Source: Phalacrocorax aristotelis (Eukaryota; Chordata; Aves; Suliformes; Phalacrocoracidae). From it: DNA of 64,000 bases. The position numbers and the translations under genes were made by a program. The notes under the pieces were generated by a model. That model did no database searches and had not been told where the DNA came from. It worked only from the letters and a program-made list of their open reading frames with translations. The stretch covers positions 7,183,182 through 7,247,181 of the forward strand of contig NC_134288.1 of assembly GCF_949628215.1 (NCBI RefSeq), given 5' to 3'. How positions within the stretch are numbered: position 1 is the stretch's first letter; each line of letters starts with the position of its first letter. This document shows, piece by piece, positions 1 through 16,188 of the stretch.

Positions 1-3520
<3,520 letters not shown>

Positions 3521-3623
3521 CCCGCCTCCCCACGGCCCACTTCCGCTTCCGGCCCCGCCGGTCAATGGCGCCCGCTTCCGGCGTTGCCATGGAGACGCGG
3601 CGCCGCAGCCCCGCCCCGCCGGG

Positions 3624-3653
3624 CCTCCCTCCCTCCCTCCCTCCCTCCCTCCC
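3624..3653. repeat. (CCCT)n microsatellite
   Basis: About seven to eight uninterrupted tetranucleotide units of CCCT type lie about 105-130 bases upstream of the PIGT start codon, inside the CpG island. The stretch is homopyrimidine on the plus strand. Confidence 0.85.
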
Positions 3654-3850
3654 GTACCGGGCCCGCGGCCGGCCGGGGAGCCCGGGAGCTGCTGCGGGGA
3701 GCAGGCCTGGAGCCTGTCCCGGTGGTCGTGGGGGGGAAGCGCCTGCCCGGCCGCGGCCGGCCGGAGGGGAGCACCCGGAGCGGCCGCCCCCGCCCGGGAG
3801 CGAGGCCGTCTGTCTTGTGGGGAGCTCCGCGAGCGCTCCCTGCCCCGGCT

Positions 3851-5339
3851 TCTCACACTGGGGGAAGCTCTTGTGCGGCCGAGCTTGGGCGGCTCACTGC
3901 AAGGCTTCACCGTGCACGAGGGCTGTGCCTGTCCCCGGGGTGCCTTCCACTTCTCAGCTCTTCCCACTGCTGTCTGCTCTCCCTCACTCCTTGATGTCTG
4001 CTTTCCGGAGCGCAGCGTCTATCTCTGAGCACAGAACCATCTGGAAGCACCCTGCTTCCACCGGCTGCCAGCCCTGGCCAGCCTGGGGCCACCCCAAGAG
4101 GAAGCAAAGCGCAGCCCCAGCAAGGCAGCACTGGGGTGGGAGTCCGACAGAGCCCACAACGCCACCCGCTCTGGCCGGCCGATCCCAGATAACTGGGGCA
4201 CTACAGCTGGTCTCACGAAGGGTTGGCTGACGCAGAATGGAGCACAGTAAGGTCTGAAGACCCCCTGGGAATCAGCCGGGATGTGGAGTGTTCCCTGGCT
4301 CCTGTCACTTATCTCCCAGGCTCCATTCCTCGTGGGGATGACTGTGGCTGTGCAGACACAGCCCAAGCAGGGACAATGGCCCACAGCCACTGACAGAGGC
4401 AGCAGAGCTCTGGCCAGCTTTGTGCCTGACTCCTCTTGACGTCTCCTGCAGGCAGCAAGTGTAGCAGGCTGCAAAGTAGCTTCATTTTGATGGCTCTTCC
4501 TTCATGTTTCTAAAGCAGCCTTCAGCCAGGGTTGCTGCCACCATGCTGTGCCAGGGGAGCAGCAGCTGCTGGTGCGGCGTGCACTGACGTTCTCCCCCCT
4601 GTGCACTCATGGTGGGTAGTTACCGGTCACCGGCAGCCCTCTTTAGGTCTGCTGTGATGAGCTGTGTCCACACTGCAGCTGCTGGCTCGCCCTCTTGGAG
4701 GCAGCACCAGAGCTGCTCGGTATGGTGACTTACTCCACAAACAGCCGCCCTTCTCCGCCAAGGTCTGTGCCGTCTGCTCCTGCCCTGGGCGCAGGAACCG
4801 TCCCTGTGCTGGAGTTGGGCAGTGCAACAGGAGGCCTCATCTGATCCTGTGTGGCACCCATAGCATACTGGTTCTACGCCGCTCTCCCTCCTGCAACCCC
4901 CACCTAACCCTCATCCCCAGTGCTGTTTTCTCTCAATAACACACACACCCACTGCTTGTTTAGATCGGAGTGTTATTTCTCTGTATGCCATCACTAACTG
5001 CTTGTCTGGGCAGGACCCTTGTCAGTAGGACGGGGAGCTGGGATCCCAAGGGATGGCTTTCTGGGAATGGTGGGGCCGTGGGATGTCAAGCATTGACAGG
5101 GGAGTGAAGCGGGGAGTGTTAGCAGCAAAGCCTGAAGAGTTAATTTTGGGAGCCTACAATACCCCTTTCCTTCTCCCTTGGCTGCCAGGAGAACCTGCGG
5201 ATGGAGAGGAGGGGAAAACCTTCTCTCCCCTTCTGCAGGGCAGCAGTCCAGGATGGGGTTTACTGTGTGCCAGCAGCTTTACTTCCTCTGGGCTGGCAGG
5301 TCCGTACAGAGGAGGCTGGGAGCAGGGCAAAGCTGGCTG
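3851..5339. other. PIGT-DBNDD2 intergenic region and presumed DBNDD2 3' UTR
   Basis: No coding exon was recognised here. The part next to 5340 should hold the 3' UTR of DBNDD2, which is transcribed towards lower coordinates. I could not find a canonical AATAAA on the minus strand close to the stop codon, so the transcript end is not placed. Confidence 0.4.
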
Positions 5340-8300
5340 CTAGCTTCTTGCCTCCTGCTCTTTGGGACTGTCCTCCTGCAGGTCCTCCTCGTCTGACTGC
5401 ACCACGGGGGTCTCGGCCCCCTCCTCGCTGGTGTCCAGGCTGTTCAGATCCGTGGAGACAGAGGATGTGGAGGAAATGCGTGACTTGCTTTCGGCTGCAT
5501 TGGGCACTTGCAGGGTGATTTCCTCTGAGCGCTGTCTGGCATCTGCCCCTGGAGGAGAGAAAGAAAAGAGCTTCTGGAGGCTTCTTCCTCCCTGAGCTTC
5601 ATGGATAGCCTCCCCCAACACTTATTCTTTGGCAGGCTGTGCTTCCCCAGCCGTTCCCAACTGCTCCCCATGTGGCTGTCATGGCTGTTCCCCACCTCAC
5701 ACCCCTGGCTTGGCTCTGGGCAATGCTGCACATTCCTTCCCCATTTTGGCAGTGGAGGCTCTTCTGCCTCGTGTGAAGCACGGCTTGGAGCCATGCTGCA
5801 TGAGGCCATCAGCTGCAGCAGACAAGGAGGTGTTCGTCTTGGCCTCAGTGAATCGCTGCAGCATGCGTGCGTGGGGAGGAAGGTGCTGGCACCCTGGGCT
5901 TCCCCTACGGGACCCAGGCCCAGCTCCATGGGGTCTGGCTGGGAGGGGTAGGGGTCCTGCAGTCTTCCCACTTGGCACAGCGAGCTCTGCAGTGCAGTAG
6001 GGACCTGGAAAATTGTGACAAGACACTGGCTGCTCCAGAGCGGCTTCAGGACAAGAGATTGTGCTCCATAGCACAATATCCACAATAGCACTGGAAAGTG
6101 CCCGGGCTCTCCTGTCTTCTGCAGTGTGTATATACACCTGTACCTCTTGGCTGTGGAGGTGGGCACTGGCATGATCCCTCCAACCTCACAGACCCCAGCA
6201 CCAAGTGTCTGTCTTTGCATGGGTGTTTGTGGATCTCCACACAGGGTGGCCAGGGCTGAGGAACAAGGCAGCGCGGGCACTGCGGGCAGGAAGGGCTCCC
6301 AGCCTGGCCCGCAAAAGGCTTGGACTGCACGTACCTGGCAGGGGCCCAGCAACGCTGCTCTCCTCTGTCCCACAGCCCAGAAACACGTCCACAGTGTCCT
6401 GGTCTGACAGGTCCATCATGTCCATCTGCTCCAGCATGTCCACATTCACCTCCATGGAGGAAATGCTGCCTAAAGGGGCTGCAGAGACAGAGGCCAGCGG
6501 AAAGGTGAGTGCTAGTGCTATCCCTAAAAGCGGGCTCATTCGCCTGGTGCGCAAAACGCCAAACTACACACAGAGCGGAGGTATTTTATTCATTTCATAT
6601 TTGTGCAAAGATGGGTGTGAGGTGGTAACTCTGCAAAGCTAGCACACCACACCAAGAAACTACAAGGCATTTATACAGTTAAATGTGTCAATAGCAGCTA
6701 ATATTCACACCCCCCAGCTAATAATTGGTTAGTTTCTTTCTAATTTCAACTTAAAGGTACAGCTCCCTTTAAATTTACCACACATGCTCAGAGAGTAAGG
6801 GGCTTATTTGAGTGGGGGCTGGTTCTGGCCTATGGGAGTGATTTTTAGTATTATAATGAGGACAGTTCAACTAAAGGACACTTAGTTTTAGTCCTTATCA
6901 ACATCCCAATTAGTTGTTCTCTTTGTCTGTACACTTTATCACCCAGTTCTCAGCATCTTCCGAGGAGGGATGTTCCCCTCTATCAGTCTCTCAGCTCTCT
7001 TCAAGGATATAGTCCTAAAACAAATGCTTCCCTATCTCTCAGCTCCCTTCTCTGGCCGCCACATTCTGTTTTGCCAGGCTCACATGGGTCATCGTTATTA
7101 CTTCGAAGACAATTCTATTTTCCTTGGGATATCACTAGTGCCAGGCAATGGGCACCTGTGCAGGCAGGATCCCAAGGAAAGGGTCAGCCTTGCTGTGGGG
7201 AACTGAATTGCTTTTGCTGGTAGGAGTGCCCCAGGAAAATCATGTTTCCTTAAAACATCCCTCTGGAAGCCCCTGCTGCCTCACTGCAGTCCTTGTTCCT
7301 GCTCCAAACTGCTCTCTGGAGGAGCCTGCCTGAAGCCCATGACTATGCAGGGCGCCAGCCTGGGTACCCATGTGCAGTGACTTCAGTTAAGTGGTGTGAG
7401 TAATCCACAGCACACCCGCACGCAGCGTGTGTGGTCCTGTCTCGGCGCAGGACACGTGTGCCCCCAGCTGCCTTTAGATTGGGGATGTCCCACTGATCTC
7501 TAATGCCGTGTCTTTCCCTGAAACACCTCCAGCCCCGTACCGGTGCCTGCAGCACTTACGTCTCCGATGCTCGATCTGCAGGTGAGACATAGGAAAGAAG
7601 AAATCCACGTCATGCTGGAAAACCTCCTCAAAGAACTTCTGCCGGTCCCGTAGTTTCAGCTGCTGCTGCTGCATCTGCTCTGCATCCAGGCTCCGCTGCG
7701 CCTGCTCCATGTCGGCTGGGGAGAAAGGTGAGGAGGGTCGGACCAGGCAGGGCTGTCCAAGCCCTAATGCCTGTCCCAGCTCACAAGATACAGCCGTGTT
7801 TTACCAGCGCACATTGATTTAGTCATTGTGAATAGATGTAAGACGCCGGAACAGCAGCGTCACCAGCACTTGCTGTGCGGGAGCCTCAGATCTTGCTTCC
7901 AAGACACAGGGCAGGCAGGAGCTGGGAGCTCATACGCTATGTTCACGGCTGCTGAAGTGAATTATTGAGGGGGGAAAGAGTGTTATGAGATCAGCCGTGG
8001 TTTGCTCATGTTCAAGTTTCAGTTTCCTTGCCACAAGACAGAGGGTTGTTTGTGAACACTAACAAGCAGGGGAAACTCCCAGGGACATGAACTGGCGTTA
8101 GTGCTCCAGGCTTTCTGGGCTGAGGGATGCATAAAGAATAAAAGGCATCAGCATCCCTGTCACCCCTGCACACGCGCACCCCACCGGCACTGTCGCTATA
8201 AATACAGCCGCACCCACGCTCGCGGGCTCCCCCGCTCACATCCCCCGCTTGCACAGCCAGCTTGGCTTCTGCCTGCACAAACATTTTCATTCCTGTAATT

Positions 8301-11300
8301 CCTCTCGCAGTTCAACGTGGGTGCCTATGTCCCCTGCTCACACCGGAGGCAGTAATGGGAGCCCTCAGGCTGTTGCTGAAGGAGCTTGTTCCTGCACCCC
8401 TGGGTCTGGTACCTCCCTTTCTGGTTGGGTACCCGCAATGGCAAGGACCCAAATGGCATAGAGTGGCCATGGCTGGTGGCCCCGGCTTGTTCCCAGGCTG
8501 GTATTTGACCTCAGCCATTCCAGATTTCCTCTCTGCTACTCTTGACCCAGCCAGCACAAGGAAAATGTGATTACTGGAGCAGGCAGTGCAGTAACCAAGG
8601 AAACCAAACAAACATCCTCTGCTCTGCCTGAGCACAGCCCAAACCCTCCGCTCCTCCGGGCTGGGGAGGAGGGAACAGAGCAAGCAGCATCCCCACCCTG
8701 TCTGGCAGGAGCGGGGGCGAGGACAGCAAGGGGGCTGGCTGTCAGCTATATATAGCAGCATAAGACCCAAAAGGCTTGAGGTGGTGGGCCTGGTGAGATG
8801 TCCTGGAGATCAGTGTCACATCTTCTCTTCTTGAGCCCTTCCAGGGCTCCTCTGCACCTTCTTTCTGGGGCATCGTTCAGCTAAAACCCATTGTCTGCAG
8901 GTGCCTGCTCAGGGAGGCCAAGTTCTCCCTGCAGCAAAGTGCAAGCATGCAGTGTGACTCAGGACCAGTCACCACACGCTTTCTGAAAGAGGCTCTGGTC
9001 CTCTTCCAGCTGCTCAGCGCCTTCGTGCGATGCCCAGGGCAGCGATCCTGGCTGCCTGAAGGGTCCTTTGCTCTCGGAATGTCTGACCTAAGCACTGGAT
9101 GCTTGCTCTGGTGCAGAGGCTCGGCGTGCTGTGCACTGCCCGGGCTAACAGCTGCAGTGGCCGATGCACTGTGTCAGTGAAGTTTTCCTCACAAGCCTGA
9201 CCAGTGGCTGCAGCCCAACGCTGCTGGGGTAAGGCAAAAACCTCCTGCCTCCCCTGTCCTACCTGCAAAAAACAGTGGAGCCAGGGACAAGGAGGGGGGT
9301 GATGGGACACTGATTATGAAGCTGGCTCCCTTCAGCAACTGGAGCCAGCTCTGTCCTGTCTGTCCCAGGCAGAGCTCTGCCCTCCCAGCCCAGCTGTGCC
9401 AAATCCATGGCAAACTGCCGCGCTTCACAACACTGAGGAGAGCCCGTCAGGCTCCAGCCGTAGGGAAGCTGGGCTCGGCGCAGAGGCTGTGCTGGATCCC
9501 AGATTCAGGGCGACAGACCAGCTCTGTGTGGCATCTTGCCAAAGGGACACCAGTGTGGAGCTAAGGAGGAAGGTCTCTAAACCCTCCGGCAGTGCAGACA
9601 CAAACCAAAATGCTAGCGGGTGCTGCCCCGAGTGCCGTGAGCGTGGCTGATCCGTGCCATTAATGTTCTCACTGCCCCAGCATGTGACTGATACTTGGGG
9701 TAAGGGTGCTCGGGGAGAGTCAGGATGGGTGCTGGTGGCAGCATTCCTGTGGGCGCCGGGATTTCTGTTGTGGAAGAAATTAGCAGGACCTGTTTATGAA
9801 CTTGTTTTCAAGCTCTTGCCAGGAAGTCAGGCACGAGCACTGAGATCCCATTATGTACGGAACGCCGGCAGCGGGAGACAGCAGCTGGGCTGTGCTCGGC
9901 CCTGCTTGACCCGTGACCACGGTGAGAGTCGGGGACGGAGCCTTCCCCCCTCCTGGGGCTCTTCCGGGCCCGGGGAGAGCAAATAGCCCTGCTAGTGTGG
10001 CCGCTCCTCAGCAACCCTCACTGGGGAAATAAAGGAGATCAGCGTTCCCTGCCGCGGCCCTTCCCCATGTGACGGCCGGTCATACTCCCCGGCTGTCAGT
10101 CGTGGGGATTGTCTCATCCGGCTGGCATGTTCCCACCGCGGGACACGTTCGCACACACAATGCAGCCCCTGTGTACCCCCTGTGCACCGTGGGGGATCTG
10201 TCGGTACCTGCTGGTGGCCTGGCTTTTATTACTATTGTCATGGTTATTTCTATAGCCCGCTCAGCCAAGGGGCTGGAGGCTTATCTGCATTCAGAGCCAG
10301 GCTCTTCCCCGCTGGCTGAACTGCCCAGTGCCACTGCGACGGCACCGAGCACCCCGCTGCCTTCAAATCCTTCCGGCTCTCATGGCTTATTAGCCAGTGC
10401 AGCTCGGAGAGGAACCAGGGCCAAATGCTGGTGTGAAACGCTGGTGTGGAGGTTGGGTGGGCAGGGCAGGATTCCCCCTAGAAAGTGCAGGCAGGGATTT
10501 CCTTCTTGCCTGCTCCCAGGCAGCTGCCCACAGGGTGGGCTGTGGGCGAGGATGCTGGCCCAGCTGGTCCCTCTGCCCTGGCAGGTGCTGCAGAGGAGCC
10601 AGCCCTCGCCTGGTCAGGGCTCACAGCCACTGCTGTGATGGGGAAAGGTGTGGGAGGCCTGGCTGCAAAGCAAACAACCGCGAGCTCTCCCATCCACAGC
10701 CTTGCTGAAGTGGGCTGGGAGGGGAGCAGTTTCTGGGATGCAGTTAGCATGGGGTGAGGGCCAGACGGGGCTTGAGGGTGCTGGGAGCACCAGCTAAGGG
10801 TGCTCTCCTGCCAGGGTCTGGGCTGGGAGTGGAGCACGTTTCAATTGTCTGGCTGCATTTCTGCTGGGAGGGGATGCATTTTTTCATTCCTTCGTGGCCC
10901 ATGGGATCCTGGTACAGCCTCCCTCTGTGCCAGTGAATAGGAGGGGTGTGTCTGGGGTGGGAGAAGGCTTGTTAATGGACGTGCAAGGCCAAGATAGGAT
11001 GGGGATGGCTTTTTCTTGAGGCTGTGGCTCTGCAGTACCTTGAAGAGATTTCAAGGGATTTAAAGAAGGTCCTGAAAAATAATCTGGGCTGTGAAAAGGG
11101 ACAGGGTGATGGGGAGGTGAGCAGAGTTTAAGCAAGGGGTCACTCCAAGCATGGGCCAGTTCCTCGGTGAATGAAAGAGCTGTGGCAGACTGGCCCAGGC
11201 AGCTTTTGCCCTTCTCCCTGCGCTTTCCCAGAGCCCAATGCCGTGACCCTGCTCCTCCAGAGGCCTGGGGCACCCCACCACTGCCTAGCTTGCTGAACTG

Positions 11301-12566
11301 CACCATGCGCTCCCGGTCCCTGCGTGCAGTGCTGCAAGGAGAGCGAGTAGGGGGAAGATGCAGCTCCTCTGCTGCCACAGCATCTTCCAGGAAGCCCTGC
11401 AGAGATCACAAGCCTTTGCCTATCACCCTGCCCCAGCAAAACTGCTGCGGGACAAGGGTGAATCCCAAGGGCTTCCAGCTTCTTTAGCCTTGGGAGAAGC
11501 AGCTAGTGTGGAGAGCTGGGAATGCCCCAGAAATCATGCAGGGTCAGGGTGTGCGGAGATGGGGTGCCTGGACATGCCAGCCGCCTGAGCATGAATTCCC
11601 TGCACGGTCTTTTCTCGATCGGCATGTCTGACCTTGTGTTGCAGCACAGCAAAAAATAACCATAGCCCCGGTGAGAGGAAACACACCAGGCAAGTGCGAG
11701 GGAGGCAGTGGTTTTGGCAGAGCCGCCTGCTGGGAAAAGCCAGGGGCGGGGGGAACTAGAGCGTGAGGCCATGGCACCTTGTAACCCCTGCCTGCGCTGT
11801 GGTCTCATGGCCTGTACTCCTCCCAGCGATCTCCAAATCCCCTGCGTCTCAGCACTAAAAATATCCGTGCCACTCAGAGCTCCTTCTCCGGCAGAGGCTG
11901 TGTCACAAGACCCTGCTATTTACGGGGCCCTGCTTCCATTCGTGCAGAAAGAAGCGTGAGGACAAGAAAGCCAGGAGGGCAGCGCAGTGCCCGAGGCACT
12001 GACCCGAGGCAGGGTGTCCCCCTGCAAGCCCCCTGTCACCCCGGCTGCTGTTCACCCTGCCTCGCTCGCTGATGTCTGCTCCTTTCAGCCTCCTCTTCCC
12101 CTAAACCCCGCGCGTGCGGGGGGATCCGCTCCCCCCGGCGCTCCGAGGGGTACCGATGCCACTCTGCAACAAGCCCGTGGCCCAACAGGTCCCCGAGCTC
12201 AGCCGCTTCCCAGGCAGGGTCCCCTCCAGCCCGGTCTCCCCGAGCATCCCCATCCCAGGCACGGAGCTCCCCCGGCAGCCCCTGCCCAAAGCAGCCCGGG
12301 GAGCGGTGCCGGTGCAGCAGGTTGGTGCAGCGGGGGCTCGGGGGACTCCGGGGGCCGAAGGGGGGGCACGGCTACTTCACAAGGGGCACCGGGCGAGCGT
12401 TGCGGGGCTGGGGGACTGCGAGGCGCTGGGGGACTGCGAGGGGCTGCGGGCAGCCCGAGCCCTGCCCGCCCGGTGGGTTCCCCGCTCCCCTCCCGCCAAG
12501 CACAGCCCGCGGCCGGCACTTACCGGGCAGCCGCCGGTTGCGGCTCTGAGCCCCGGGACCCGACAT
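5340..12566 (-). CDS. DBNDD2: DBNDD2, dysbindin domain-containing protein 2 (casein kinase-1 binding protein)
   Basis: DBNDD2 is a small dysbindin-related protein reported to bind and inhibit casein kinase 1. Four coding exons join in frame: 12524-12566, 7560-7715, 6335-6478 and 5340-5548, together 552 nt or 183 residues. Exon 1 encodes [14 protein letters not shown] and ends at a strong donor (G|GTAAGT). Exon 2 carries the family block [16 protein letters not shown] and [12 protein letters not shown]. Exon 3 starts with [17 protein letters not shown], the most conserved segment of the dysbindin domain. Exon 4 is the acidic, serine-rich tail with [16 protein letters not shown]. The ATG in exon 2 ([12 protein letters not shown]) aligns with the start of the shorter human isoform, so two starts are possible: one from the CpG-rich exon 1 and one internal. 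Orientation and neighbourhood with PIGT match human. Identification is firm; use of exon 1 as coding is slightly less certain. Confidence 0.94.
7716..12523 (-). other. DBNDD2 intron 1 (about 4.8 kb)
   Basis: The intron runs from the exon 1 donor to the exon 2 acceptor. Apart from a TATA-like word on the plus strand near 8200 and another near 8745, I saw no exon, repeat element or RNA gene that I can support. Confidence 0.6.
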
Positions 12567-13000
12567 GCGGCGGTTGCGGTTGCTGCGACCGGTTCGGGAT
12601 GGGGCCGGGGCGGCCGGGCTCAGCGTGGGGCGGCCGCCCCCCCCTTCGCCGCCGGCCGCCGCTCGCCCATGCCGAGCGCTGCGGGGCGGTGCTCGGCGCT
12701 GCGCGGGGCGGTGCCAGCGCGCCCAGCACCGCGGCATCGCGGCGGCGTCTCTCGCCGGCCGGCCCGCCGGGGGCCTGGCCCGCCCCTGCCCCGCTGCTGC
12801 TAGGGGTGGTCGGGACACGGTGCGGGGGCTCACGCGTTGCGGCAGTCCTGCGGTGGGGGTCTCCGTGCGGGGTCCCCGGCCCCCATGGAGAGCTGGGTCC
12901 CCATGCATGGGTCCCGGTCCCCACGGAGGGTCTCTGCGTTCCCGGGACCCACAGAGAGAGCCCACTGCGGGGTACCTGGTCCCAAGGAGGGTCCCTGCAG
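12100..13000. promoter_or_regulatory. CpG island over DBNDD2 exon 1
   Basis: The region around the DBNDD2 first exon is extremely CG- and CpG-rich on both sides of the ATG at 12566, and lacks an obvious TATA box. Long open frames on both strands here (up to 407 codons) reflect composition and have no recognisable protein content. It is the natural promoter candidate for the long DBNDD2 isoform. Confidence 0.55.
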
Positions 13001-16000
13001 AGGGGGCGTGTGTGTCCCCCCATCCATGGCCACCCCAGGCAGAGCTCGGCGCCCCACAGGGCCTGGCTGCAGCTGCTCTGCTCCGGCAGGAGCTCTGCCA
13101 CGCGTGGCAGGGGGTGGGCAGGGCTGGAGGCAGGGGTCTCTGCAGGGCACGGAGAGCAGTTACCATTCATGCTTGCTTTTTGTTTTTGGTTTTTTTTTTT
13201 TCTTCTCTAAATGCCTGGCTCATGCAATCCCATGGGAGAGATGACAGCTCATGGGCCGTGGGCTCCCTCCCAGCTCACCCCTGGCCTTCGAAGACCCTCA
13301 TCCCCCAGCAGATCCCATTCTGGGGTGTTTTCTCCCACGTTCGGCCCGGCACATCAGGACCGCTTCTTGGCAGAGAAGCAGACTTGGCTGCTCGCCTCCT
13401 TCCTGTATCTCAGCAGGGTGAGTCAGTGCCTCGCTGTGCCCAGCGCCAGCTCTGCCCGCAGCCTGGTCACCACCGAGCCAGGAGGGGGGAGCATCCACTC
13501 TGCCCTTTTCTCCGGCTGAAAGGGAGTTTCCTGTGTCTGTGTGTCCCGCCTGCCCCGTTCTCACTGTGTTTGTCTCACTGTCTGGATGAGTAAAGATAAC
13601 TGGGTATTGTTTGTGTCCCAGGTCTGTTTTGGCTACTGTTGCTTTGCTCTTCCCCCTTGGCTCAAGGGAGCTCCTGCTGCCAAAAACCGGCTTTGTGCTG
13701 GAGACCGGGTGCCTGCACCCCGTGCAGTTGCCCATAGCTGCTGGCTTCAGCTCACACACATGGCAGTGGTTCTGAGGGATAAGCTTTGCCCACAAGAATG
13801 TTTATCCTTATCCAAAAAGCACCCTCAGTCCTGCCTGATGGTTTCCACCTGAGCGTAGGATGCCAGTGCTGTGGCTTGGCCCTGGAGGGCTGGGGGGGCC
13901 AGGCTGGTGTAGCAGGAGGTGGGGCTCATGGTCTCTGAGGACCTGCAGGAGCAAATCTCTGCCGAGTACCTGCCAGCTCTGGGTTGCTTACAGCTCCGTG
14001 TGGTCTGGCATGGCCTCTGAGCAGCATCAGCAGTTCGCCACTGTCCCTGCTGACCCCCTGCCCTGCTCTGCCAGTGGGCAGGCGAGGAGGCAGGGCCAGG
14101 GAATTAGCTCAGGTCTTTGCTATGTGACATGTCTGTGTCAATTGGCACCCGTTAGGACAGCAAGGCATGGAGACTGTTTCTGTGCACGTGAGTCCCCTGG
14201 AGCACCCCGAGTTCCCTAGGGCTCACTGGAGCCCGAGTCCCTGGCTGTGGGGCTGGTGCATGTGGGTGCTGCCTGCACAGAGTGACACGCACCCAGGCTC
14301 CCCGCTGCTGTGGCCCCTCCATCCTGTCTTGTTGGGAGGGGGTTGGAAAAGCAGTGATATCATCAGCACGGAGCCTGACTCATCCCGGCTCTTCAGCACA
14401 AGCCGTGCTTCTCAGCGGGGCACCCATTTTATTCCAATTAAACCAATGCAGGCAAGCCAGCTCCACATAATGATTTTTTTTTGCTCGTGGCCAAGCATGG
14501 CTGCCCCAGCCAAAAGATGAGAGGGGACAGAGGTGACACTGAAGTCAGTGGAGAGTTTCCACGTCTGGTAGGGAGCCCTAAGAATAAGCCTTGCCAGGTA
14601 CCTGCAAGGTCTGCCTTGGCTGCTGCAGCATCCCCCACCTCCCTTGCGCCTCCAGCGCAGGCTGACGGCACCGTCTTGTGTCAACAGCCCTTGCCCTAGC
14701 CACAAATGCCCAGATCCTTGGGAGGTGGCTCCTGGAGATCCGGGTCACAAGCTGAGGTAAGAATGATGCCTCTTCTTTCCACGACACAGAGCTCCGCTCC
14801 TGCCAAAAGTCCCCAGGGGAGCCAGCATCAAAGTGCACCCGTCATCAGGAGAAAATGTAATGTGACTTGTTCCTCCTGCCCTTCCTGCTCAGGTTTCTCC
14901 CATCTATTAGAAGTTTGGGAGGTGAGTCAGGAAGCTGCGGGCTGTGGATGGAGCTGGGGAGGAGTCAGCTGCTAAGGGAAAGGTAAACCAGTGCCAGGCA
15001 GGTGAATCACTTGCTGGTGAAAATAGATCTTATTCTCTAGGAGGCACGCGTGGACGGGGCTGGGAGTGAGCTGCAGCTTGACTCGGATCAGTAAATTGTA
15101 GAGTCAAGGAAAAAACAAGGCAATGCTGCTTTCCCAGTAAATGAGGTGATACATTGCAAGGGAGCAGCCTTTGCCAGCAAAGCTCCAGCGTCCGGCGGCT
15201 CCCTTAAAAGGGGCGAGTTTAGCCTGGGACAGTGGGGAGACAGAAAAAGCCATAAACACCCTCAAAGGAATGTGGCTGCTGAGAAATGAGCATCTCCACA
15301 GGGCCAGGGAGGCGAGGCGGGGGGAGCCAGGCTGTGCCGAGGTGCTGCCTGGCTGGGGTTCACAGCACCGCTCCATGCCAGGAGCCAGCTGGCTCCTTGG
15401 CTGTGTCCCTCCCCCAAGGGACGGGAGCCTGGTCCCAGCACTAGCAGTCCCTGCACACTGCTGATGGAGGCTCATGCCAACCCCCAGGAGTGTTGTGTCC
15501 CCATGTTCTTGGGCTCCACACCATGCAGGCATCCCCAATGGCCAGCTGCTGGCATGGGAGCTGGTAGAGCTGGGAGGTTGTGTGTGGGCAGCAGCACACC
15601 CAGCCCCAGCCCCAGGCGAAGAAGGGGTGTTCCTGGAGCACCTCAGCAGACACCTGGTCAGAGTGAGGAGAGGTCCTGCATCAGGCTGGGGTGGGGGCAG
15701 CCCCCCAGCCGGCCACTCTTGCCTCCCTGCCGTGCAGTTAGGGCAGGCTGGCTCCTTCCTAGCTGTGAGGGCAGCCATGCTCAGCCACAGTGTGTTTGCC
15801 CCTGGTAAACCCATGAGCCCCACTGGACCCTGCAGTGCCTTTTTATCCTCCCGCATCAAGAGAGATGACCAAGGCTGTGCAGCACATCAGTGGCAGAGCT
15901 GGGGTTCTCCTGCTCTGGCCCTCCCTGGCCACTGGCCCCGTCTACTGAAGGGACTGGGTCAGCCTGGCCTTGAGAAATGGCACTGATCTGGCTATCAGGA

Positions 16001-16188
16001 GGCCAGGATCTGCTCAGGGCTGGCCTGTCCTGCTCTGCAAGAATGGAGTTGCTTTGGGTAACAAGAGCTGTGGGAATGCAAAGGACAGTTGCTTGTGTTG
16101 GTGACTGCCATGTACCTTGTGTGTTTGGGCAGGGGGGTCCCAGTTCCCACGGCCTTCCCTTTTCTCTGTAGGATGGTACCTTACACAC
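12567..16188. other. Intergenic sequence upstream of DBNDD2
   Basis: GC-rich sequence with several TGAGTCA/TGACTCA words (near 13420, 14380 and 14925) and a short T-run near 13190. I found no exon, repeat family or RNA gene that I can name. Confidence 0.45.

Noticed and set aside
11987-13593. Very long open frames (up to 407 codons) on both strands over the DBNDD2 CpG island
   Set aside because: They overlap on both strands, are made of Pro/Gly/Ala/Arg strings and have no recognisable domain. This is expected of CG-rich DNA with few stop codons. Only the exon 1 frame of DBNDD2 is supported, by its donor and phase.
15104-15986. Long frames of 251 codons (-) and 170 codons (+) at 15.1-16.0 kb
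   Set aside because: They overlap on opposite strands, have biased composition, and I found no exon borders or known protein in either.
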